In this document: in pieces, positions 1 to 5,368 of the stretch
Position numbering within the stretch: position 1 is the stretch's first letter
How the letters are laid out: the number at the start of each line of letters is the position of its first letter
From: JBBKWQ01 sp037969115
Lineage (GTDB): Bacteria > Actinomycetota > Acidimicrobiia > Acidimicrobiales > Ilumatobacteraceae
Reading direction: 5' to 3'
DNA: 6,028 bases
Assembly (NCBI GenBank): GCA_037969115.1
Contig: JBBKWQ010000251.1
Location: 1 to 6,028, forward strand
Notes under the pieces: model-generated
Database searches by the model: none
Told to the model about the DNA's origin: nothing
The model's input: only the letters and a program-made list of their open reading frames with translations
Program-made: the position numbers and the translations under genes

Positions 1-707
1 ACCACGATGAGGGCGACAGCGATCGGGGTCACCGCACCCGACCGGGCGCCGACTTCGACGTCGGCGGCGACACCCGGTGACCCGTCGGCGTTCATGACCA
101 CGACCGACCAGCGGCCGCCGCGGGCCTCCCATTTCAGTTCCTGCTCGCCGTCTCCTGATGCACTGACGATCCAGAAGTCCTGGTCGACCGGAGGATCGAC
201 GACGCCGAGGCCAACGACCTGGCGGTACGTCGGCGCGTGCTCGTCGAGATCCACGACCCTGGAGTAGGTCGAGTGCGACAAGTACTCGTCGACGTCGGCA
301 GATCGCGCGATCCCGATGAACACGTCGTCGCCCGATGCGGTGCCGTTCACCCGGAGGCGAAGGTCGAGGTCGAGCCAGTCGAGCACCCACGGCGAGGCGT
401 CACCTTCCACGTCGTCGAGCCAGAGGTCGGTCGTGGCGACCGCTACCCCGTTGCTCTCGACCCTGTCGAGGGTGAAGCTGAAGTAGCCGTCGTCGTCGGT
501 GGCCACAGCCTGCCCGAGGGCAATGGCGCCGCCGCCGGACAGCAGGCCGAACCCGGGAATCAGCGCGAGGCAGCCGATCACGATCGCGACGATGTGCCAG
601 GCCGTACGCTGCCGGCGTTCGTTCGTCGGAGCGGTCGGCTGGCCGAGCGTGGAATCCAGTGATGTCGTCATGGTTCCCATCGTCGTCCCGGCCGGGTCCG
701 GCGTCAT
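1..707 (-). CDS. Actinobacterial membrane protein of unknown function, N-terminal part (runs off left edge)
   Basis: This frame is open from the left edge to an in-frame stop just above 707. Three in-frame ATGs compete: 707, 680 and 671. I list 707 because GGTGA, part of the extended Shine-Dalgarno sequence, lies 6 nt upstream; 671 (starting MTTSLDST) is equally natural as protein. Counted from 671, about 24 polar residues (ERRQR near the end) precede a membrane segment at about 26-50 (WHIVAIVIGCLALIPGFGLL). Then follows an extracytoplasmic region of about 160 residues, probably beta-rich, with motifs DVFIGIARSADVDEYL, DFWIVSASG and RWSVVVMNADGS. A second hydrophobic stretch (TPIAVALIV) begins at the window edge. 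I recall similar two-membrane-segment proteins widely in Actinobacteria, without a known function. No enzyme motif is visible. It lies downstream of the hydrolase in the same direction, separated by a strong hairpin, so cotranscription is doubtful. Confidence 0.75.
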   Translation of the reverse strand, partial: MTPDPAGTTMGTMTTSLDSTLGQPTAPTNERRQRTAWHIVAIVIGCLALIPGFGLLSGGGAIALGQAVATDDDGYFSFTLDRVESNGVAVATTDLWLDDVEGDASPWVLDWLDLDLRLRVNGTASGDDVFIGIARSADVDEYLSHSTYSRVVDLDEHAPTYRQVVGLGVVDPPVDQDFWIVSASGDGEQELKWEARGGRWSVVVMNADGSPGVAADVEVGARSGAVTPIAVALIV

Positions 708-726
708 GCCCGCTCACCGGTGTCAT

Positions 727-750
727 CGGGGTGGGGTTTCCCCCACCCCG
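727..750 (-). terminator. Perfect 10-bp GC hairpin with GAAA tetraloop
   Basis: The arms CGGGGTGGGG (727-736) and CCCCACCCCG (741-750) are exact reverse complements around a 4-nt loop. Read on the minus strand the loop is GAAA, a stable GNRA tetraloop. The hairpin lies 23 nt after the hydrolase stop codon and just ahead of the membrane-protein start. No U-tract follows on either strand, so it is either a U-less terminator, as is common in high-GC actinobacteria, or a stabilising/attenuating element in a hydrolase-membrane protein transcript. The hairpin itself is certain from the sequence; its role is inferred. Confidence 0.6.
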
Positions 751-773
751 TCCGATGGCACGACGTGACCTGC

Positions 774-2735
774 TCACGCCCGTCTGGGGAACCGCTCGGT
801 CCAGCTTCGATGCGCGAACGGTTCGCCGTTCTCACTGACCTCGAGTTGCAGCGTGACCCAGAACATCGTGTCGTCCGATTGGATCTCGAGGGTTGATGTC
901 GCCACGCACCTCACCTCCGGCCAGGTGATCTCGAACGACGCCTGCCCGGTCGCCCATGCGCGAGCGGGGTTCACGGTCGACACGCCGAGCTCGCCGCGGT
1001 AGTCGTCGACGATCGTCGCTCCGGCAGCGCCCTGATACTCCCCGCCGTAACGCGTGACAACGCTCGTCTCGCGCGCGATCACGTCGCGCTCGATTCGCCA
1101 GGTGACTCCGTCCGACTCGGCGGCCGACGGGCCGGGGCCGGGACGGAATACGTGCGTCGACGCGGCCGCGGCGGGCATGGTCGGGAGCGAGAGGTCGAGG
1201 CAATCGCCGTCGATGTCGAGCGTCACCGGGCCTGGTGGCGGCCAGCAGTTCGGCCAGTCTGATCCTGCCACCGAGAGTCGCAACGTGTGCCCGGGCTCCA
1301 GGGTCCACGTGGTCGCCTCGAACTCGATCGACGTGTCGATCCACTGGCCGGATGTGAGCGACGCCGGCGGCCGGCCGACCGCACCGGCCGGGTCGGCGGG
1401 CCAACACCCGACGTGGGTGAGATCGAGCATCCCACGAGTGACGAGCGCCGAGGTCCCGTCGGGGAACACGTCGCACAGCTTCACGCTGACGTGCCCGTAC
1501 TGCTGGTTCGACCGGACACGAAGATCGACGTGCGCCACTCCCACGACTTCTTCGTGCACGGCGATCGGCCACTCGTAGGTGATCGATCGCCCGTCGTCGT
1601 CGCGGTGATCGAGTGGCTGTCCCCACGGCAGCCCGCCACCACACGAGTTCCACGCCGCGATGCCGACATCGCCACGAACCACGAGCGAGTCGACGCCCCG
1701 ACCGTCGCAGCGCAAGGTCCGCCAACCGTGTCCTGGTGGCGGCCACGTGTCGAGGTCGACCCAGCGGCCCGGATGGGCGGCCAGGTCGTGCTCGGGCTCG
1801 ATCGGGCGACGTACGTACACCTGGGCGTTCGACTCGGCGCACGGTGGGCCGTCCCGGAGGTGCTCGTCGAAGAACGCGATGAGCTCACCATCGGCGTCGA
1901 CGTTCGGGCCCGGTCGAGCCACCGACGGGTCCTTGTGCACCCACGGACCGGCGAGCAGCCGCCAGGGGAGCCCGTTGCGTGAGTACTCCTCGATCACACG
2001 GAATGTGTTGTTCCGATAACCGTCGGCCCATCCAGCGATCAACATGGTGGGGCACGACATGCGTTCGTATCCGCTTCCGTCGGGTCCGAGCCGAATCGAA
2101 CCGCGCCGCCACGTCGGGCCGTCGACGGGGTTGGCCATCCACTCGAACAGCCACGCCGGGGTCTCGTCGATGCGGCGACGCCATTCCTCGCGCCAGCCGT
2201 CGCCGTACACAGAGGGCACGGGCGGCAGCGCGTTCATCGGCACCATGTAGTGCACGTAGTCGATCAGGTCGATCGCCCTGAGCACGCCACCTGCGTAGTG
2301 CACGTCGTCGGTGTATCGATCGTCGGTGGCGTACATCGCGGCGACCGCGCCGAGCGCGGGGACGTGCTCGGCGGCCATCTGCAGCGAATTGAAGCCCGAG
2401 TACGACGTGCCGAACATGCCGACCCGCCCGCTCGACCACGGCTGCGACGCCAACCACTCGATCGTCGTGCGCAGATCGCTCCGCTCGATCTCGGGATACT
2501 CGTCGATCATGATCCCACTCGACGATCCGGTGCCGCGAAGGTCGAGCCGGAGAACCGCGAAACCCGCGCCTGCGAAACGCTCGTAGCTCTCGCGGTACGA
2601 GTAGGTGACGTCGTCCTTGCGATACGGCAGCGCTTCGAGGAGTGCCGCGTACGGCCCGTCGCCGTCCGGCCGATACAGGGTCGCAGCGAGCCGTTCGCCG
2701 TCGTCCGTTTCGATCCACACCGTCGTCACGAGCAT
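774..2735 (-). CDS. CocE/NonD family serine hydrolase (S15 X-Pro dipeptidyl-peptidase-like)
   Basis: This is a 653-residue alpha/beta hydrolase. In numbering from the ATG at 2735, the N-terminus (TVWIETDDGERLAATLYRP) is typical of the family. Motif LRLDLRGTGSSSG is at about 62-74, and the nucleophile elbow GTSYSG puts the catalytic Ser at 111. Asp238 (AGWADGYRN) and His267 (GPWVHKD) complete the triad, and Tyr38 (LPYRK) matches the oxyanion tyrosine of cocaine esterase. A jelly-roll C-terminal domain (about 305-515) is followed by roughly 130 more residues ending RSWTERFPRRA, longer than the ~570-residue cocaine esterase. Family members cleave esters and amides (cocaine esterase, cephalosporin acylases), so the substrate is open. 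No secretion signal is visible, suggesting a cytoplasmic enzyme. An upstream TTG at 2825 would add 30 residues and run into the oxygenase gene; I reject it because homology begins at the ATG and a -10-like element sits just upstream of that ATG. The gene is divergent from the oxygenase. Confidence 0.92.
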   Translation of the reverse strand: MLVTTVWIETDDGERLAATLYRPDGDGPYAALLEALPYRKDDVTYSYRESYERFAGAGFAVLRLDLRGTGSSSGIMIDEYPEIERSDLRTTIEWLASQPWSSGRVGMFGTSYSGFNSLQMAAEHVPALGAVAAMYATDDRYTDDVHYAGGVLRAIDLIDYVHYMVPMNALPPVPSVYGDGWREEWRRRIDETPAWLFEWMANPVDGPTWRRGSIRLGPDGSGYERMSCPTMLIAGWADGYRNNTFRVIEEYSRNGLPWRLLAGPWVHKDPSVARPGPNVDADGELIAFFDEHLRDGPPCAESNAQVYVRRPIEPEHDLAAHPGRWVDLDTWPPPGHGWRTLRCDGRGVDSLVVRGDVGIAAWNSCGGGLPWGQPLDHRDDDGRSITYEWPIAVHEEVVGVAHVDLRVRSNQQYGHVSVKLCDVFPDGTSALVTRGMLDLTHVGCWPADPAGAVGRPPASLTSGQWIDTSIEFEATTWTLEPGHTLRLSVAGSDWPNCWPPPGPVTLDIDGDCLDLSLPTMPAAAASTHVFRPGPGPSAAESDGVTWRIERDVIARETSVVTRYGGEYQGAAGATIVDDYRGELGVSTVNPARAWATGQASFEITWPEVRCVATSTLEIQSDDTMFWVTLQLEVSENGEPFAHRSWTERFPRRA

Positions 2736-2744
2736 GCGCGCGGC

Positions 2745-2750
2745 ACAGTA
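2745..2750 (-). promoter_or_regulatory. Candidate -10 element (TACTGT) for the hydrolase
   Basis: Read on the minus strand, TACTGT fits the actinobacterial TANNNT pattern and ends 9 nt before the ATG at 2735. Transcription would begin within about 0-3 nt of the start codon, giving a leaderless or nearly leaderless mRNA. This agrees with the lack of any Shine-Dalgarno sequence there. No convincing -35 was found. A six-base match by itself is weak evidence. Confidence 0.4.
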
Positions 2751-2805
2751 GCCGGACGCGGTGATCGCCGGCGTCGCGAGCTCATCGCGGCGGCGTTCCC
2801 GCGAG

Positions 2806-2811
2806 TAGATT
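2806..2811 (+). promoter_or_regulatory. Candidate -10 element (TAGATT) for the oxygenase-oxidase operon
   Basis: TAGATT lies 6 nt before the GTG at 2818, so the expected transcription start falls on the start codon itself. No Shine-Dalgarno sequence is present, as expected for a leaderless gene. The same hexamer lies 7 nt before the GTG of the E1 gene at 5369. No clear -35 is seen. Upstream, 2781-2805 contains an imperfect inverted repeat (CTCATCGCGG against CCGCGAG) that could be an operator, but that is speculative. Confidence 0.5.
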
Positions 2812-2817
2812 CGGGCG

Positions 2818-3930
2818 GTGCCCAACGCGTCGAACCGGCCACTCGTGTCGACGCTCGACCGCGAGTGCTACCTGTCGGCCGACGTGTGGCAGTCCGAGCG
2901 TCGACACATCTGGTTCGAGCAATGGATCATGGTCGGCCGCGAGTCCGATGCCCCCACGCCCGGTGATCGTTTGGTCGTCGATGTGGCCGGGGAATCGATC
3001 GTGGTCGTACGTGGGGTCGACGACAGGCTGCGAGCGTTCTACAACGTCTGTCGGCACCGGGGGGCCGAGCTGGTCGCACCCGACAGCCCTGTGGTCGGGT
3101 CCTTCGGCAGGACGATCAAATGTCCCTATCACTCGTGGACCTACGAACTCGACGGAGCGCTGTGCCGAGCGCCGTTCCTCGAAACCGGCTCCGCCGACGA
3201 TCTCGCCGGTGTGGCGCTGCACGCCGTGGCCGTCGACACGTGGGGAGGGTTCGTGTTCGTCTCGCTCGGAGCGACACCCGAGCCGCTGGCGAAACAACTC
3301 GGTCAGGTTCCCGATCGACTCCGGCGATATCCGCTCGACCAGTTGCAGCGGGGGGCGACGTTCACGTACGACGTCGCCGCCAACTGGAAGGTGCTCGCCG
3401 AGAACTACAACGAGTGCTACCACTGCGGCCCGGTTCATCCCGAGCTGTGCAAGTTGGTGCCGGCGTTCCGTCGCGGCGGGAGCGGCCTCGACTGGACCAA
3501 CGGCGTCCCGCACCGACCCGGCGCATGGACCTTCACGGCCTCCGGCACGTCGACACGCCCGCCGTTCCCCGACCTCGACGAAATCGAACGTGTGCGCCAC
3601 AAGGGTGAGCTCGTCTACCCGAACCTCCTGCTGAGCCTGGCGGCCGAGCACGTGGCTGCCTTCCGTCTCGTGCCGAGCGGCGCCGGGCAGACCACAGTGT
3701 CGTGCGATCTCCTGTTCCACCCCGACGCCGTCGCCGAGCTCGACTTCGATCCGTCCGACGTCGCTGACTTCTGGGATCTGGTCAACCGGCAGGACTGGTC
3801 GATCTGCGAGAGCGTGCAGCGTGGAATGTCGTCGCGAGCGTGGCGCGGTGGCTGGTTCGCCCCGATGGAGGACGATGCCGCCGACATCACCCGCTGGTAC
3901 TCCCGGTCGATGAACGCGACCGATGGCTGA
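2818..3930 (+). CDS. Rieske non-heme iron oxygenase, alpha subunit (quaternary-amine type)
   Basis: This is a 370-residue oxygenase component that would use electrons from a separate reductase to activate O2 at a mononuclear iron. The Rieske [2Fe-2S] ligands are Cys78-x-His80 and Cys102-x2-His105 (FYNVCRHRG and KCPYHSW). The catalytic domain has ENYNECYHCGPVHP at 195-208, giving iron ligands His202 and His207, with Asp326 (NRQDWSICESVQRG) as the third. Glu199 lies three residues before the first His, where benzene- and naphthalene-type dioxygenases have Asp. The same Glu-x2-His-x4-His pattern is known in carnitine monooxygenase CntA and its relatives acting on glycine betaine and stachydrine. 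An N-demethylase or C-N-cleaving oxygenase for a quaternary or tertiary amine is therefore more likely than an aromatic-ring dioxygenase. The GTG start is leaderless-looking. The last 8 bp overlap the flavoprotein gene, implying translational coupling. No reductase or beta subunit lies in the window. Confidence 0.92.
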   Translation: MPNASNRPLVSTLDRECYLSADVWQSERRHIWFEQWIMVGRESDAPTPGDRLVVDVAGESIVVVRGVDDRLRAFYNVCRHRGAELVAPDSPVVGSFGRTIKCPYHSWTYELDGALCRAPFLETGSADDLAGVALHAVAVDTWGGFVFVSLGATPEPLAKQLGQVPDRLRRYPLDQLQRGATFTYDVAANWKVLAENYNECYHCGPVHPELCKLVPAFRRGGSGLDWTNGVPHRPGAWTFTASGTSTRPPFPDLDEIERVRHKGELVYPNLLLSLAAEHVAAFRLVPSGAGQTTVSCDLLFHPDAVAELDFDPSDVADFWDLVNRQDWSICESVQRGMSSRAWRGGWFAPMEDDAADITRWYSRSMNATDG

Positions 3931-5104
3931 TCACGCCGTCGGCGTGGTCGGGCTGGGTGGCCTCGGGGCGGCCACGGCCTACTGGTTGGCCCGCAGCGGC
4001 GTCGACGTGGTGGGCTTCGAGCAGTTCGAGCTCGGGCACGTACGCGGAGCGTCGCACGATCACTCGCGCATCATCCGCCGCTCGTATCACACACCCGAGT
4101 ACGTGGCGCTCTCGGCGCACGCGTACGACGCGTGGGCATCGGTCGAGGTCGACGCCGGCGAGGATCTCATCTGTCGGACGGGCGGCATCGACCTGTTTCC
4201 GCCGAACGCGGCGATCGACCCGGGGCCGTACCGGCGGAGCCTCGACGAATGTGGCGTGGCGTACGAGTGGATCGACGGAGCCGAGGTCCGGCGCCGGTGG
4301 CCGGCGTTCGGACGCGGGCGCATCGTCGCCGACGACGTCATGGCGATCTACTCGGGCGAGACCGGGATCGCACCTGCCGCTCGCGGCACGGCCACGCTGC
4401 AGCAACGTGCTCGTCACCACGGCGCCGACCTGCGGCCGAACACGCCGGTTCGAGCGTTGCGACCGGTCGGTGGCGAGGTCGACGTCGTCACCGACGGGGG
4501 ATCGGTGCGTTGCGGTTCGGTGGTCGTGTGTGCCGACGCCTGGACGAATCGGTTGCTCGCTCCGCTCGACCACGCGCTCCCGCTCGCTGTGCTGCGCGAG
4601 CAGGTCACGTATCTCCCGACCGATCGGAAGCGTGACCTCGACGATCTCCAGGTGGGCAGGTTCCCGATCTGGATCTGGATGCACGATCCGAGCTACTACG
4701 GATTCCCGGTGTACGGCGACGGCACCGCGATCAAGGCGGCCGAGGACTGCGGCGGGTCCGAGGTCGACCCGGACACTCGCACGTTCACGCCCGATCCAGG
4801 GATGGAACACCGGCTCGCCCGATTCGTGGGTGATCTGGTCGGCGATCGGTTCGGTGCGCCGAGGTCGACCACGTGCCTCTACACCCTCACGTCCGATCGC
4901 GACTTCGTCGTCGACCGGCTTCCGGGACACCCGCAGATCGTCGTCGGCCTCGGCGCGGCGCACGGTTTCAAGTTCGCGGCGTGGTTCGGGCGAGCGTTGG
5001 CAGATCTCGCGACGGGTGGCACGCCGGGCCCCGAACTGGCTCCATTCGCGTTCGGGCGTGCCTCGTTGCATCGACCGATCCGTCGCGAGGCCTGGCTCGT
5101 CTGA
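3923..5104 (+). CDS. FAD-dependent amine oxidase, monomeric sarcosine oxidase / N-methyl amino acid oxidase family
   Basis: This is a 393-residue flavoprotein, the usual length for the family. The dinucleotide-binding motif GLGGLG is at 10-15, followed by the acidic FEQF strand end. RGASHDHSRIIRRSY (41-55) places His45, Arg49 and Arg52 at the same numbers as in monomeric sarcosine oxidase (MSOX). Cys318 in TTCLYTLTSDRDF corresponds to the covalent FAD cysteine (MSOX Cys315), Lys350 in HGFKF to Lys348, Lys271 to the oxygen-activating Lys265, and Tyr259 to Tyr254. The residue matching MSOX His269 is Asp275 in a hand alignment, hinting at a different substrate. The expected reaction is oxidation of a secondary amine, such as an N-methyl amino acid, with O2, giving H2O2 and an aldehyde (formaldehyde if an N-methyl is removed). 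ATGGCTGA joins its start to the oxygenase stop. This tight coupling suggests it acts on the oxygenase product. Confidence 0.9.
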   Translation: MADHAVGVVGLGGLGAATAYWLARSGVDVVGFEQFELGHVRGASHDHSRIIRRSYHTPEYVALSAHAYDAWASVEVDAGEDLICRTGGIDLFPPNAAIDPGPYRRSLDECGVAYEWIDGAEVRRRWPAFGRGRIVADDVMAIYSGETGIAPAARGTATLQQRARHHGADLRPNTPVRALRPVGGEVDVVTDGGSVRCGSVVVCADAWTNRLLAPLDHALPLAVLREQVTYLPTDRKRDLDDLQVGRFPIWIWMHDPSYYGFPVYGDGTAIKAAEDCGGSEVDPDTRTFTPDPGMEHRLARFVGDLVGDRFGAPRSTTCLYTLTSDRDFVVDRLPGHPQIVVGLGAAHGFKFAAWFGRALADLATGGTPGPELAPFAFGRASLHRPIRREAWLV

Positions 5105-5173
5105 GGAGCAGGTGACGAGGCGCCGCCGACGCCCCACACGCGATTGTGCTCAAATTCTCACTGTATGGGGTTC

Positions 5174-5182
5174 TGGTACTGT
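5174..5182 (+). promoter_or_regulatory. Candidate extended -10 promoter ahead of the small ORF
   Basis: TGGTACTGT is an extended -10 (TG-N-TANNNT) whose hexamer TACTGT equals the candidate used by the hydrolase. TTCTCA at 5155-5160, 16 bp upstream, is a 4/6 match to TTGACA. The surrounding 5141-5190 is visibly more AT-rich than the flanking genes. Transcription would start near 5189, giving a leader of roughly 60 nt before the ATG at 5252. No experimental support is available. Confidence 0.42.
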
Positions 5183-5190
5183 TCTTGTCA

Positions 5191-5218
5191 CGCCGAGTGG
5201 GATTCGGTCCCAACGGCG
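5191..5218 (+). promoter_or_regulatory. Leader hairpin upstream of the small ORF
   Basis: CGCCG (5191-5195) pairs with CGGCG (5214-5218), and TGGGA (5198-5202) pairs with TCCCA (5208-5212). They are separated by a 2x1 internal loop (AG opposite A) and capped by TTCGG. These ten pairs lie immediately after the predicted transcription start. The hairpin could be a structured 5' leader, an RNA-stabilising cap or a protein-binding site. I do not recognise a known riboswitch class. Confidence 0.45.
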
Positions 5219-5240
5219 CTCCATGAGACCAACGCGTGAA

Positions 5241-5245
5241 AGAGG
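5241..5245 (+). promoter_or_regulatory. Ribosome binding site of the small ORF
   Basis: AGAGG, within AAAGAGG, lies 6 nt before the ATG at 5252 and matches the consensus AAGGAGG at six of seven positions. It is the clearest Shine-Dalgarno sequence in the window. It decides the start of the 24-codon ORF. Confidence 0.55.
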
Positions 5246-5251
5246 CGGGAT

Positions 5252-5326
5252 ATGTCAAAGAAGCGATTCATACTTCCTGTGGTCATCCTTGCGATGACCG
5301 GAGGGGTGGTCGCGACATGGTGGTGA
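5252..5326 (+). CDS. Small hydrophobic peptide, 24 residues (possible membrane microprotein or leader peptide)
   Basis: A complete 24-codon ORF runs from ATG at 5252 to TGA at 5324-5326. The peptide starts MSKKRF, has a continuous hydrophobic core at about residues 6-22 (FILPVVILAMTGGVVAT), and ends in two tryptophans. A basic N-terminus followed by one membrane-spanning stretch would place a single-pass peptide with its N-terminus inside. A promoter-like element, a hairpin leader and a good ribosome binding site all precede it. About a third of its codons end in A or T (ATA, CTT, CCT), unlike the strongly G/C-ending flanking genes. It is in the same frame as the following E1 gene but separated by the TGA and 14 codons. 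I do not recognise a family. It could be a true microprotein, a leader peptide whose translation affects the hairpins at 5328-5353, or a chance ORF. Confidence 0.5.
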   Translation: MSKKRFILPVVILAMTGGVVATWW

Positions 5327-5327
5327 A

Positions 5328-5353
5328 CCCCTCGAACAGGGGCGGGTGCGCCC
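5328..5353 (+). promoter_or_regulatory. Two mutually exclusive hairpins between the small ORF and the E1 gene
   Basis: Hairpin A pairs CCCCT (5328-5332) with AGGGG (5338-5342). Hairpin B pairs GGGCG (5340-5344) with CGCCC (5349-5353). They share 5340-5342, so only one can form at a time. Hairpin A begins 2 nt after the small ORF's stop, so a ribosome at the two terminal Trp codons or the stop would cover its left arm. That layout resembles ribosome-mediated attenuation, but the stems are short and no U-tract follows, so regulation is only a possibility. Confidence 0.28.
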
Positions 5354-5355
5354 AC

Positions 5356-5361
5356 TAGATT
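5356..5361 (+). promoter_or_regulatory. Candidate -10 element (TAGATT) for the E1 gene
   Basis: TAGATT ends 7 nt before the GTG at 5369, the spacing expected if transcription begins on the start codon. It is identical to the hexamer before the oxygenase gene. A convincing -35 is not visible. If used, E1 has its own leaderless transcript independent of the small ORF upstream. Confidence 0.5.
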
Positions 5362-5368
5362 GACCTCC

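Noticed and set aside
400..777. A 125-codon minus-strand frame overlapping the membrane protein
   Set aside because: Arg/Gly/Asp-rich shadow; the other minus frame gives a membrane segment and patterned domain and stays open to the edge.
2736..2825. N-terminal extension of the hydrolase from a TTG at 2825
   Set aside because: The 30 extra residues have no family resemblance, overlap the oxygenase start and cover both candidate promoters; the ATG at 2735 fits the family N-terminus.
2782..3720. A 312-codon minus-strand open frame opposite the oxygenase
   Set aside because: It is antisense to a clearly coding gene and shows no domain; long antisense frames are common at this GC content.
5105..5140. 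A terminator after the flavoprotein gene (GGCG and CGCC arms near 5119-5136)
   Set aside because: Only four pairs with a large loop and no U-tract; chance matches are expected in such GC-rich sequence.
3840..5297. A 485-codon plus-strand open frame across the flavoprotein gene
   Set aside because: Its translation is Arg/Ser/Thr-rich low-complexity sequence without motifs, as expected for an out-of-frame reading of GC-rich DNA. The real frame has full flavoprotein motifs.
5315..5353. A classical tryptophan-operon attenuator, suggested by tandem TGG codons
   Set aside because: Only two Trp codons, short stems, no U-tract, and the downstream gene is an E1 dehydrogenase with no tryptophan biosynthesis role. 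Kept only as a weak general leader idea.
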